In this document: positions 52,206-61,990 of the stretch, piece by piece
Position numbering within the stretch: position 1 is the stretch's first letter
Layout of the letters: every line of letters starts with the position of its first letter
Assembly: GCF_017744095.1 (NCBI RefSeq)
Contig: NZ_JAGHQX010000002.1
Location: 62,001-126,000 of the forward strand
Length of the DNA stretch: 64,000 bases
Direction: 5' to 3'
DNA from: Shimia sp. R10_1
GTDB taxonomy: Bacteria > Pseudomonadota > Alphaproteobacteria > Rhodobacterales > Rhodobacteraceae
Translations under genes and position numbers: made by a program
Notes under the pieces: model-generated
The model's input: the letters and a program-made list of their open reading frames with translations, nothing else
The model's database searches: none
What the model was told of the DNA's origin: nothing

Positions 52206-53885
52206 TCAGGCCACCGCTTGCTGGGCGAGAATATCGCGCAAATCGCTGCCAATCTGCACCGGCAAGGCGAGCACAGGCTTGGACACACCGCGCAGCTCTA
52301 AAATCTCCAGATCGAGCCGATCCACATCCTGCCCAACCGCCCGCAGCGCACTTTCAGAGACCAGCAACTCCACCCCGAGCTCTTTTGTTGCGCCCTCAAG
52401 GCGGCTTGCGGCATTCACTGTGTCGCCGATGATCGTGCGCGGCGCGTGTTGAGCCGCACCAATTTCGCCGATCACCAATGTGCCCAGATGCACCCCCATA
52501 CCAATGGCCACGGGCGCAGCTTTTTCGGCACGCAAAGCTTGGTTGAATGTGACAAGCGCGGAGCTGATGCCGATCGCGGCTTCCATCGCGGCACGCGCGC
52601 TGGCGGCTTCGTCTTCCTGCTCAAACACCGCAAGCAACCCGTCGCCAAGATATTTATCAACCGTGCCGCCTGCCCCGATGATCGACGGCACAATGGCATC
52701 AAAAAAGCGGTTCAACAGGAACACCACATCATACGGCAGTTGCCCGGTGGTGCGCGCTGTAAAGCCACGCATATCCAAAAACAGAATGGCCATGTTGCGC
52801 TCTTTGCCAAGGCTTTCATGCGCCCGGGCACGCCCGCCATCACTGTTGAACACCCGCAACACTTTGGCCCGCTCTGTTGGCCGCAGCTGACAGGCCAGCC
52901 GCGCATTGGGCGGCGCATTCACCGCAGCCAGACTTGCAGCTTCCTGCGGGCTGGGCGGTGGCAGGTGTTCTGCGCCTTCTTCGACGATCACACGACAGGT
53001 GGTGCAGCGCCCGCGCCCGCCGCACATCGCCAGATGGGACACGCCCGAGGCCCGCGACATCTCAAGCAAAGTCATACCGGGCTGGCCAGAAATTTCCGGG
53101 CCAGAGACATATTTGATCCGCACAGCCCCGCGCCGCGCCAAAAGACGCCGCGCGGTCATTGCCGCGATCACCAAAATCAGCACAGCGGTAAAGACCAGCT
53201 CTGCCGCGCCAGCCCAGCCACGCAAAGCGCCAAACGCCTCCGCAGACAGCCAATTGTAGTATTCTGCCAACGCTGGGAACACATCCGGGTCGCGCAGCGC
53301 AGCCGATTGCACACGCCCCTGCACCATAAACCCTGCCAGCGCCCAGGCCGGCACAAGAACCGCAGCCGCAATAAATGCTGGCAGCGCGCGCTCCCACCAA
53401 CCCTGCGTGCGCATCCAGAAGTGCAGCCCCATACAGCCATGCGCCCATGTGATCAGCAACAACGCCGATTGCTTCCACGCACTGCCCGTGTTCCAAATCA
53501 AGCCAACGAGGTAACCCATTTCATCATTGAGGGCGAAAACCTCATGCGCGAGTCGCGTATGCGCCACATGCGTGATGAGCAGAAAGGGAATGGTCAGCCC
53601 CAGCGCCACCTGCACCCACTCCCAGATCGGCATCCTGAGCGTGCGCCGACGCGCAAGACGCCACAACGCAAGCCCCCCGTGCAACAAAAAGGCGCCATAA
53701 AGCACGACGCTTCCAAGAAAGCTGCGGTGCACTGCTTCGCGCATATCCTGAAACCGCTCTGCCAGGTCCAGCGAAATCAGCCCAAATCCAATGTTGAGAA
53801 AATGCAGCAGGACATAGGTAAAAAGTACAAGGCCGGAGACGATCCGCACCCGAACGCGCCAATTGCCTTTCCAGAGTGTGTTCAT
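52206..53885 (-). CDS. cyaC: Membrane adenylate cyclase with haem-type anchor and 2Fe-2S domain (CyaC-like)
   Basis: A 560-aa class III cyclase. Residues 10-250: about six membrane helices with histidines 28, 69, 106, 109, 149 and 155, resembling di-haem b succinate dehydrogenase anchors. Residues 255-340: a plant-type ferredoxin domain with Cys288, 294, 297 (CGGRGRCTTC) and 332. Residues 365-540: the cyclase with metal Asp371 (LFLDMRGFT) and Asp415 (DKYLGDGLLAVF) and GDTVNAASRLEGATKE. Sinorhizobium CyaC, with this layout, links cAMP formation to quinone redox state. Met at 53885 is chosen to begin just before the first helix; its ribosome site is poor. It lies upstream of the sulfate-activation gene and downstream of trxB. 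Confidence 0.87.
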   Translation of the reverse strand: MNTLWKGNWRVRVRIVSGLVLFTYVLLHFLNIGFGLISLDLAERFQDMREAVHRSFLGSVVLYGAFLLHGGLALWRLARRRTLRMPIWEWVQVALGLTIPFLLITHVAHTRLAHEVFALNDEMGYLVGLIWNTGSAWKQSALLLITWAHGCMGLHFWMRTQGWWERALPAFIAAAVLVPAWALAGFMVQGRVQSAALRDPDVFPALAEYYNWLSAEAFGALRGWAGAAELVFTAVLILVIAAMTARRLLARRGAVRIKYVSGPEISGQPGMTLLEMSRASGVSHLAMCGGRGRCTTCRVIVEEGAEHLPPPSPQEAASLAAVNAPPNARLACQLRPTERAKVLRVFNSDGGRARAHESLGKERNMAILFLDMRGFTARTTGQLPYDVVFLLNRFFDAIVPSIIGAGGTVDKYLGDGLLAVFEQEDEAASARAAMEAAIGISSALVTFNQALRAEKAAPVAIGMGVHLGTLVIGEIGAAQHAPRTIIGDTVNAASRLEGATKELGVELLVSESALRAVGQDVDRLDLEILELRGVSKPVLALPVQIGSDLRDILAQQAVA

Positions 53886-54016
53886 CTGCGCCCGCTTGTT
53901 GTTGATGTGCCCTGCCCCAAACTGTGCGCCAACACGGGCCAGCGTCAAGATCACCCTCTGCGCCCTCGCGCAGATGTGCTGTGCGCGTCAGCGCGAGCCT
54001 CATGAAAACAGGCCTC

Positions 54017-54049
54017 AAAAAAGGGGCCGCAACTTTCGCTGCGACCCCT
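54017..54049 (-). terminator. Rho-independent terminator of trxB
   Basis: On the minus strand AGGGG.CGCA pairs with TGCG.CCCCT (one mismatch, 8-base loop), followed by six T residues. It begins 24 bases after the trxB stop. Confidence 0.85.
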
Positions 54050-54072
54050 GAAATTAACACGCGCCTGACGGC

Positions 54073-55731
<1,659 letters not shown>

Positions 55732-55754
55732 CAGCACATCATTGTGGCGCTGGC

Positions 55755-56492
55755 TCAGACCAGCGCCAGTTGCTGATATTGCCGCACCCGATTGCGGCCC
55801 GTTTTCTTTGCATCCGAAAGCGCCTGATTGGCCCGCCGCATCACCGCATCAATCGCTTCATCCGCATTGCGCAGCTCAAATCCTATCGACAGCGTACAGC
55901 TCAAGGCCCCCTGATCCACCGGCAGGCTCTGTTGTTCCACAGCCGTGCGGATTTCTTCAGCTTTGCGCAATACAGCGCGCGCATCCTCCAACGGCAGGAA
56001 AATCGCGAACTCGGCATTCCCCAGCCGGGCTGCACAACCGCCGTGTACGGTCAATCGTTTGAGCGCCCGCGCGACCATCACCAGAATACGGTCCCCCATC
56101 AAAAACCCATGGGTGTCATTGATGTCTTTGAACCGATCAATCTGTATCAGCAGCACCGCGCCATTGCCCGGAGGGGTATCAGAGGTGAACATTTCCAGAA
56201 ATGAGCGGCGATTGTACAGCCCGGTCAATTCATCATGCGCCAAGATTCGCGCCAATTCCTGATTTAATTCATGCACATGCAGGATCTTCTGCGCGCCCCA
56301 AAAAGACGCCAGCGGCGCGACAAACAACGGCACACATATCGATGGCAACAAGGCCTGTGGCGAAAGTCCGGTGGGCGATAAAACTGAGGTCAGGATCAAG
56401 GACCCAACAAGCGAGGTTACGGTGATCACAAGAACAAACACCAAGCGCTCGCGACTGTTCCGTATTTTCACGCGAAATAAACCCTTACCCAT
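55755..56492 (-). CDS. Membrane GGDEF-domain protein with degenerate signature
   Basis: A 245-aa protein. Two hydrophobic segments (LVFVLVITVTSLVGSLILTS; LLPSICVPLFVAPLASFWG) anchor it. A short helix leads to a GGDEF domain (AHDELTGLYNRRSFLEMF; IDRFKDINDTHGFLMGDRIL). The signature itself reads GNAEF (residues 158-162) instead of GGDEF: the second Gly and the catalytic acidic residue are lost. Asp119, Asn125 and Asp134 remain. No RxxD inhibitory site precedes it. It is therefore probably not an active diguanylate cyclase, and may bind nucleotide or act as a scaffold. A GGGGAG site precedes the ATG. Confidence 0.85.
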   Translation of the reverse strand: MGKGLFRVKIRNSRERLVFVLVITVTSLVGSLILTSVLSPTGLSPQALLPSICVPLFVAPLASFWGAQKILHVHELNQELARILAHDELTGLYNRRSFLEMFTSDTPPGNGAVLLIQIDRFKDINDTHGFLMGDRILVMVARALKRLTVHGGCAARLGNAEFAIFLPLEDARAVLRKAEEIRTAVEQQSLPVDQGALSCTLSIGFELRNADEAIDAVMRRANQALSDAKKTGRNRVRQYQQLALV

Positions 56493-56589
56493 CCGTTGCT
56501 CCCCTTATGCGCGCATTAGGACTGAAACCCAAACCTGTTACCGCTCCCGTTTTACATGACCAAACGTAAAGAAGATCACTTAAAACGGC

Positions 56590-57492
56590 TCAGGATGTCA
56601 GAATAACGGCGGCTTCCGCCTGCAAAATTGCAGCCAGCACCGCGGCCCCGCGCGTCGGTTCCGCCCGCATGGGTTCCATCAGCGCAATGTCGCGGTGCGC
56701 TTCCGGGTGATCCAACCGGCGCAACCAGACATTTGTGCCGCGCTCTGCCTCGGTTGCCGCATAGATGCTTGGCAGCACCGCCACGCCTGCACCACTGGCA
56801 GCCATCAGCCGGATCGCATCCAGACTGGTGCCCTCATATTCATCCGACACCCGCCCGCCCGCGCGCAGAGCGAGCCCCTCCACAATATGCGAAAGACGGT
56901 GCTTGCGGCCAAGCGTCAGGAGCGTTTCGTTCTGCAACACCTCAAGCGCGAGTTCAGCCCCCTCCGCGTCCGGATGATCCAGCGCGAACGCCGCCCAGAG
57001 CGCCTCTGTGAACAAAGGCATGGCCCGTGCGCCCATGTGATCTTCGGGAGTGGAAATGATCATATCCAGTCGTCCAGAGCGCAGCCCCTCATCCAGATCA
57101 TGGGTGCTTTCCTCGCGGATCACCAGGCGCAGATCCGGGTGTTCCGCATGCAGGCGGCGCACAACACCAGGCAGCAGGTAAGGCCCGATAGATGGCAAAA
57201 CCCCAAGCCGCAGTCGCCCCTGGAAGATGCCGCCGCCTCGCGCCACGGCACGCAGGTCTTCGACCTCATGCAAAATCATGCGCGCGCGCCGCACCACCTC
57301 ATCCCCGACCGGAGTGGGTTTGGCACCGCCGCGCCCGCGCAGAAACAAGGTGGCACCGAGATCCGCCTCCACCTCTGCAAGCTGCGCCGACAAGCTTGGC
57401 TGGCTCACGTTCAGCCGATCCGCCGCCACTCCGACGCGCCCGGCCTCAGCCACCGCCACGATGTATTCCAATTGCCGAAGCGTTGGCCGCAT
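56590..57492 (-). CDS. LysR-family regulator, OxyR-like but cysteine-free
   Basis: A 300-aa LysR protein. HTH at residues 1-60 (PTLRQLEYIVAVAEAGRVGV; AADRLNVSQPSLSAQLAEVE) and a periplasmic-binding-type effector domain from about 90. HTH and linker resemble OxyR, but the whole protein contains no cysteine, so it cannot sense peroxide by a disulfide. It is divergent from an SbtA-type bicarbonate transporter gene, recalling the LysR proteins CmpR/CcmR that control cyanobacterial carbon uptake. An ATAG-N7-CTAT site lies just upstream of its start. The effector is unknown. Confidence 0.87.
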   Translation of the reverse strand: MRPTLRQLEYIVAVAEAGRVGVAADRLNVSQPSLSAQLAEVEADLGATLFLRGRGGAKPTPVGDEVVRRARMILHEVEDLRAVARGGGIFQGRLRLGVLPSIGPYLLPGVVRRLHAEHPDLRLVIREESTHDLDEGLRSGRLDMIISTPEDHMGARAMPLFTEALWAAFALDHPDAEGAELALEVLQNETLLTLGRKHRLSHIVEGLALRAGGRVSDEYEGTSLDAIRLMAASGAGVAVLPSIYAATEAERGTNVWLRRLDHPEAHRDIALMEPMRAEPTRGAAVLAAILQAEAAVILTS

Positions 57493-57497
57493 ATTTC

Positions 57498-57512
57498 ATA
57501 GCCTCAAACTAT
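57498..57512. promoter_or_regulatory. LysR/OxyR-type operator ATAG-N7-CTAT
   Basis: ATAG-N7-CTAT sits 6 bases upstream of the LysR start codon, in the 210-base divergent gap with sbtA. It fits the T-N11-A rule and the OxyR half-operator ATAG-N7-CTAT. Autoregulation, with possible control of the transporter, is inferred. Confidence 0.6.
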
Positions 57513-57702
57513 GTAAACCCCCGAAAGCTTATATTTGAACAAATGCTTCACACAAGAGATATCAGCCGAAACGCACATCCTGACGTCACCCAAATGGCTG
57601 ACGATCCGACCAAGGAGCCGCTCGTGGATCATCGACGACCCCGCCAAAGTTGATCGCCTGATCACCGGCATCCCCTCCTGAAATCTTAAGAAAGTCACGC
57701 TT

Positions 57703-58674
57703 ATGGACCTCTCCCTCGCCGCTCTGGCGGGCAACTTGCTTGCGCCCACAATTCTGTTTTTCCTCCTCGGCCTGATCGCCGCTTTTGCCAAAAGTGATCT
57801 CTCCATCCCGGAGGGGGCCGCCAAGATCATGTCGATCTATCTGCTGCTCTCCATCGGCTTCAAAGGCGGGGCTGCCGTCGCCGTCAGCGGAGTCAGTAAT
57901 GCGCTGATCCTCTCACTCATCGCGGGGATTGCGCTGTCTTTCATTCTGCCTTTCGTGGCCTTTGGTCTGCTGTCGATCATGACCCGTCTTGATCCAGTAA
58001 ACGCTGCCGCCGTGGCGGGGCACTATGGCTCTATCTCCATCGTCACTTTCGTCACCGCTGTCAGCCTGCTGGAAGGGCGTGGCATCGACAGCGAAGGTTT
58101 CATGGTGGCGGTGGCCGCCGTGATGGAGGTGCCTGCGATCATGTCCGCGCTCTGGCTGGCAGCCCGCAAAGGGGGCGGCGCAAAATTTGACAGCAAACTG
58201 GCCCACCACATCCTTGGCAATGGCTCCATTGTGCTGCTGCTGGGGGCGTTTGCCATTGGCGTCACAACGGGCGCGGAAGGGCTGGCGCAGATGGAACCCT
58301 TTATCATTGTGCCCTTCACCGGTGTGCTCGCGCTGTTCCTCTTGGATATGGGGCTGTCTGCGGGGCGCAGCCTGATTGAGCACCGCAAGGAAATCTCAGG
58401 CGGAGTGCTGATCTTTGGCTGTGTGATGCCGCTGATCGGATCACTGTTTGGCTGGGGCGCAGGCGCACTCGTCGGCCTCTCGATGGGCGGCACATTCCTC
58501 TTAATGGTGCTCTGCGCGTCAGCCTCCTATATCGCGGTGCCCGCAGCCATGCGTCTGGCCCTGCCGCAGGCCAAATCCGGTATCTATCTGTCGCTGGCAC
58601 TTGGGGTCACCTTCCCCTTCAACCTGACATTCGGGCTGCCAATCTATTTCTATCTGGCCAGCCTGACCGGTTGA
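57703..58674 (+). CDS. sbtA: SbtA-type sodium-dependent bicarbonate transporter
   Basis: A 323-aa integral membrane protein with about ten hydrophobic helices in two inverted halves. Family landmarks: IYLLLSIGFKGGAAVAVSG, the substrate-site GHYGSISIVTFVTAV, FMVAVAAVMEVPAIMSALWL and SASYIAVPAAMRLALPQA. SbtA takes up bicarbonate with sodium. In cyanobacteria it feeds the carboxysome; here no carboxysome or SbtB gene is near, so it may supply carboxylases or transport another small anion. Divergent from the LysR gene. The ribosome site is moderate (AAGAAAG). Confidence 0.88.
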   Translation: MDLSLAALAGNLLAPTILFFLLGLIAAFAKSDLSIPEGAAKIMSIYLLLSIGFKGGAAVAVSGVSNALILSLIAGIALSFILPFVAFGLLSIMTRLDPVNAAAVAGHYGSISIVTFVTAVSLLEGRGIDSEGFMVAVAAVMEVPAIMSALWLAARKGGGAKFDSKLAHHILGNGSIVLLLGAFAIGVTTGAEGLAQMEPFIIVPFTGVLALFLLDMGLSAGRSLIEHRKEISGGVLIFGCVMPLIGSLFGWGAGALVGLSMGGTFLLMVLCASASYIAVPAAMRLALPQAKSGIYLSLALGVTFPFNLTFGLPIYFYLASLTG

Positions 58675-58683
58675 TCCAACGCC

Positions 58684-59718
58684 TCAGCGCGAAGCGGGCG
58701 CCCCCAGACTTTCGCCCTTTTGGGCCTGTCGATAAGCTCTGGGCGACATCCCCGTCCAGCGTTTGAACGCCCGCGAAAACGCGCTCTGTTCTGAAAATCC
58801 AGTCAGAAAGGTGATTTCTATCAAGCTGTAAGAGGATGCGACCACAAGCTGCTTGGCCAGCTGGTGGCGCGCCTCATCCACCAGCGCCTGAAATGTCTGC
58901 CCCTGTTCAGACAAGCGGCGCTGAAACGTGCGCTCTCCTAGGCCCATGATCCCGGCCACTTCCGCCAGTTGTGGCACACCACCACTCAAAAGCTTGGTGA
59001 TCTCTTCGATCACCAACTCGTCAAATGGGCGCGCACGGCGCGCATCGTCCTGCAACGCCTGATCCAGATGTGTGGTCAGATACTGCCAGATCGCAGCGTC
59101 GCCCACCGCGCAGGGCTGTTCCACCTCTGCCATGTCAAAATGGATCGCATCCCGCGCTGCACCAAATTCAGGCATCACCCCGAAATGCGCCATCAAGGCG
59201 TCTTTGCTGCCCTCGCGGGTGTGGCTGAACTCCACCTTTACCGGAGTCAGCGTCTTCTGCGTGGCTTCTCGACACAACACCAGCGTGGTCGCCATCGCCG
59301 CCTCAGCGGACAACGCACTGCCCAATCGCACCACTGCCGGCCCTTTCATGGACCAAACATACGCGCCACCTTCTGCCTCTGCTGCAAACTCAGAGACCCG
59401 ATTGTGCAGGCGCACATATTGCTGAAGCCGCTGCAATCCCTGCCGCACCGTTGGCGCCGATTTGAAGGCCAGCCCAAACACCCCAAATTCATCGCAGCGC
59501 ATGCTTTGACTTGTGCGCATGTGAAAACGCAAATCCGGCCACTCACTCTGTGCAATCGCCTCAATCAAGCTCAGGTAGGCCGCAATTGGCACCATGACAG
59601 CCCCGTCCTGCAGTTGATCAGGTGTCATTTCGATAATTTGATACAGGGGCGCCTTGTCGGGCAGGTTTATCGCCTGCTCGATCTGTTTGCGCGCATACAT
59701 CGCAGAAACCGCGGTCAC
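58684..59718 (-). CDS. AraC-family transcriptional regulator (OruR/ArgR-like, with Arabinose_bd domain)
   Basis: A 344-aa regulator. Residues 15-200 are the Arabinose_bd-type sensor region (YLSLIEAIAQSEWPDLRFHM; FGLAFKSAPTVRQGLQRLQQ). Residues 245-335 are the double HTH (LAEVAGIMGLGERTFQRRLS; ITFLTGFSEQSAFSRAFKRW), ending TGMSPRAYRQ. The frame starts with GTG at 59718 after GGGGTGA; the ATG at 59700 is an alternative. It is convergent with sbtA and faces an upstream perfect hairpin. Effector and targets are unknown. Confidence 0.87.
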   Translation of the reverse strand: MTAVSAMYARKQIEQAINLPDKAPLYQIIEMTPDQLQDGAVMVPIAAYLSLIEAIAQSEWPDLRFHMRTSQSMRCDEFGVFGLAFKSAPTVRQGLQRLQQYVRLHNRVSEFAAEAEGGAYVWSMKGPAVVRLGSALSAEAAMATTLVLCREATQKTLTPVKVEFSHTREGSKDALMAHFGVMPEFGAARDAIHFDMAEVEQPCAVGDAAIWQYLTTHLDQALQDDARRARPFDELVIEEITKLLSGGVPQLAEVAGIMGLGERTFQRRLSEQGQTFQALVDEARHQLAKQLVVASSYSLIEITFLTGFSEQSAFSRAFKRWTGMSPRAYRQAQKGESLGAPASR

Positions 59719-59768
59719 TTATTCACCCCACGTTCGCCTCTAAAGGGCATCTTTTGGCGCAACCCCAC

Positions 59769-59788
59769 CGATCACGCTTTCGTGATCG
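59769..59788. promoter_or_regulatory. Perfect inverted repeat upstream of the AraC-type gene
   Basis: CGATCACG-CTTT-CGTGATCG, an 8-4-8 perfect repeat, lies 51 bases upstream of the AraC-type start codon. It could be an operator or a leader hairpin. There is no T-run after it on either strand, so it is not a terminator. Confidence 0.5.
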
Positions 59789-59971
59789 ACACTTTGACCT
59801 TTGACGCCTGCTGTCAAGTCTTTGGCACGCGGCGTCAATATTTCAGAGACCTGCAGCGGTATTCCTAATCACATCGAAACAACACGGCACATCGAGCCAC
59901 CTTTGACAGGTCACGACGATGCGCCCCCGAGCGCCTCAATGGCGCAGCAGAAAGACGAAAGGAATACAACC

Positions 59972-60166
59972 ATGACGTTATCCGCCCCATTGATAGGCAA
60001 GTCGATTGCAGTCGCAACAGTGGGCAGTGGCCTGACCATCTTTGCAGGCGCCCTTATCCTGGGGCTTGGCGGCCCCACCACCGGGGTCCACCACCTTGCG
60101 GATACGGGGGCAGCCCAAGTTGCGCAAACGTCAGACACATACATCGAACTGCCACGTCACACGTGA
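59972..60166 (+). CDS. Small single-span membrane protein
   Basis: A 64-aa protein with one hydrophobic helix (IAVATVGSGLTIFAGALILG) followed by a short polar tail ending in PRHT. The ATG at 59972 has an excellent AAAGGA site, which favours a real gene; the same frame is open 57 codons further upstream, but that part has no ribosome site and odd composition. No family is recognised. It lies between the AraC-type regulator and a quinone-reductase gene, and a hairpin follows in the 180-base gap to that gene. Confidence 0.6.
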   Translation: MTLSAPLIGKSIAVATVGSGLTIFAGALILGLGGPTTGVHHLADTGAAQVAQTSDTYIELPRHT

Positions 60167-60262
60167 CACTGCTTTCGGGGTGACCCTGTCCCTTTGTCCA
60201 CCCCGTACCGGCGGTCACACTTCCCCAGCGCAGTCCCAAGTGCCTCCCGTGACCGCCCCTTT

Positions 60263-60300
60263 CCGACCCTGACAGATATCTCCTTTTCTGTCGGGGTCGG
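60263..60300 (+). other. Long hairpin upstream of the quinone-reductase gene
   Basis: CCGACCCTGACAG pairs with CTGTCGGGGTCGG (13 pairs, one G-U) around a 12-base loop. It lies 46 bases before the start codon of the quinone-reductase gene and has no T-run, so it is not an ordinary terminator. It could be a leader structure or a protein-binding hairpin. Confidence 0.5.
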
Positions 60301-60346
60301 CTGTGGCCCGCACGTGCCCCCTCCCTCCTAAACAGCGAGCGTCATC

Positions 60347-60946
60347 ATGCATGTCCTTACCGTTCTTGATCACCCCACCCCTTCCTGCTTTTCCGCAACA
60401 GCCGCCGCGCGTTTCATCGCCGGTCTGCGCTCCGCCGGGCATACTGCAGAACTCGCAGATCTGAATGCCGAAGGCTTTAACCCGCTCTGGTCTCTGGCCG
60501 ATATTGCAGAACACCCAGCCGAGGATGTTCAGCAAGAGCAGGAACGCATGGCCCGCGCAGATGCAATCTGTCTGATTTTTCCACTATACTGGTGGGGGTT
60601 GCCTGCCAAAATGAAAGGTTGGGTCAACCGGGTGTGGCAGCCGACAGTTACGGCCAATGACAACATCGCTCCTGATGGCGCCGCGGTCTCTGCACAACAG
60701 CTGCGGGCTGGCCTTATGCTGGTTCCCGCAGGACCGCGTACAGATCGCATGGATCGCAAGGGGCACGCCCCTGCGCTGGACACCAGTTGGATGATGGGCG
60801 CCCCCGGTGCGTTTGGGACCTTGCCTGAGCGGCTGGAATTGCTGATTGGCAGCGCCTCCTCTCATGCGCGCCACGAACAGTTGCAACAACGCTGCTTTGA
60901 CATCGGCCAAACTCTTCCCGCCCCTGCCAGCCAACGCACATGTTAA
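60347..60946 (+). CDS. Flavodoxin-fold NAD(P)H:quinone oxidoreductase (NQO/MdaB-like)
   Basis: A 199-aa flavodoxin_2 protein. The FMN/FAD loop is at the start (VLDHPTPSCFSATAAARF), and the hallmark FPLYWWGLPAKMKGWVNRV surrounds the flavin. The C-terminal helix resembles KefF/MdaB. It reduces quinones by two electrons, protecting against redox cycling. The ribosome site is weak. It precedes the aldo/keto-reductase gene by 105 bases. Confidence 0.87.
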   Translation: MHVLTVLDHPTPSCFSATAAARFIAGLRSAGHTAELADLNAEGFNPLWSLADIAEHPAEDVQQEQERMARADAICLIFPLYWWGLPAKMKGWVNRVWQPTVTANDNIAPDGAAVSAQQLRAGLMLVPAGPRTDRMDRKGHAPALDTSWMMGAPGAFGTLPERLELLIGSASSHARHEQLQQRCFDIGQTLPAPASQRTC

Positions 60947-61051
60947 GCGCAGGGCTTGTTCCGCTGCCGCAGCAATGTGCCGCTGCACAAAGGTTGCTGC
61001 GCACCCAAAATCGTCCTTTTCCCGCGCCGCAACCCATGGCAACGTCGCGCC

Positions 61052-61990
61052 ATGACACACCGCATCTTTAGCCCCAACGGCACCCCCGTCAGCCGATTTG
61101 CCTTTGGCACCATGCAATTTGGAGAAGGGGCCACCGCGCAGGACAGCGCCGAAATGTTCGAAGCCTGCCGCGGGGCGGGGATCAACCATTTTGACACGGC
61201 CCACCTCTACACCTCTGGAAAATCAGAGGAGATTCTCGGCGACCTGATCCGGGACTGTCGCGACGCATTGGTGATTGCCACGAAGGTGGGCTACAATGGC
61301 GGCGCAGGTCGCGCCAATCTTGCTGCGCAATTCGATCTGTCCCGTCAGCGGCTTCAGCTTGATCAGATCGACATCTTATACCTGCACCGCTTTGATGCAG
61401 GCACGCCGCTGGAAGAGACACTGGATTTCTTTGCCGAACAGAAATCACAGGGCAATATCCGGTATGTGGGCCTGTCCAATTTTGCCGCCTGGCAAGTGGT
61501 CAAGGCTGCCTGGCTTGGGGCGGCGCACGGCGTATCCATTGATGTGCTGCAACCCATGTACAATCTGGTCAAACGTCAGGCAGAAGTCGAAATTCTGCCC
61601 ATGTGCGCCGATCTCGGCATCCTGGCCGCAACCTATTCGCCACTGGGCGGCGGTTTGCTGACAGGGAAATACAGCGCGCCCGATGGCAGGGGCAGACTGC
61701 GCTCTGATCGTGGCTATGCCGCGCGTTATGGGGTGGATTGGATGCACACCGCAGCGACAGAGCTTGCAAGCACCGCAACCGACATGGGCGTGAGCCCGGC
61801 CACATTGGCGGTTGCCTGGGCCGCGCGCCACAGCGCCGCGCCAAGCCCGATCCTGTCTGCGCGCACTGCTGCGCAACTGGCCCCTTCACTGGCGGCTGTG
61901 ACTTTTGAAATGGATGATGCGCTATATGCGCAGCTGACAGCGCTCACCCCGACGCCGCCACCGGCCACCGATCGATTGGAAGAAGCATGA
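61052..61990 (+). CDS. Aldo/keto reductase
   Basis: A 312-aa TIM-barrel NADPH oxidoreductase. The catalytic tetrad is visible as Asp and Tyr in FDTAHLYTSGKSEE, Lys in IATKVGYNG and His in LYLHRFD; GLSNFAAWQ and YSPLGGGLLTGKYS are typical. It belongs to the group related to YajO/Tas-type reductases and reduces aldehydes or ketones of unknown identity. I use the ATG at 61052 because the protein then starts just before the first strand. Its stop overlaps the next gene by 4 bases. Confidence 0.88.
   Translation: MTHRIFSPNGTPVSRFAFGTMQFGEGATAQDSAEMFEACRGAGINHFDTAHLYTSGKSEEILGDLIRDCRDALVIATKVGYNGGAGRANLAAQFDLSRQRLQLDQIDILYLHRFDAGTPLEETLDFFAEQKSQGNIRYVGLSNFAAWQVVKAAWLGAAHGVSIDVLQPMYNLVKRQAEVEILPMCADLGILAATYSPLGGGLLTGKYSAPDGRGRLRSDRGYAARYGVDWMHTAATELASTATDMGVSPATLAVAWAARHSAAPSPILSARTAAQLAPSLAAVTFEMDDALYAQLTALTPTPPPATDRLEEA

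Noticed and set aside
52446-54005. A 519-codon plus-strand frame antisense to the adenylate cyclase
   Set aside because: Composition is His, Gln, Arg and Pro-rich, typical of a shadow frame; the minus-strand frame contains clear cyclase and ferredoxin motifs.
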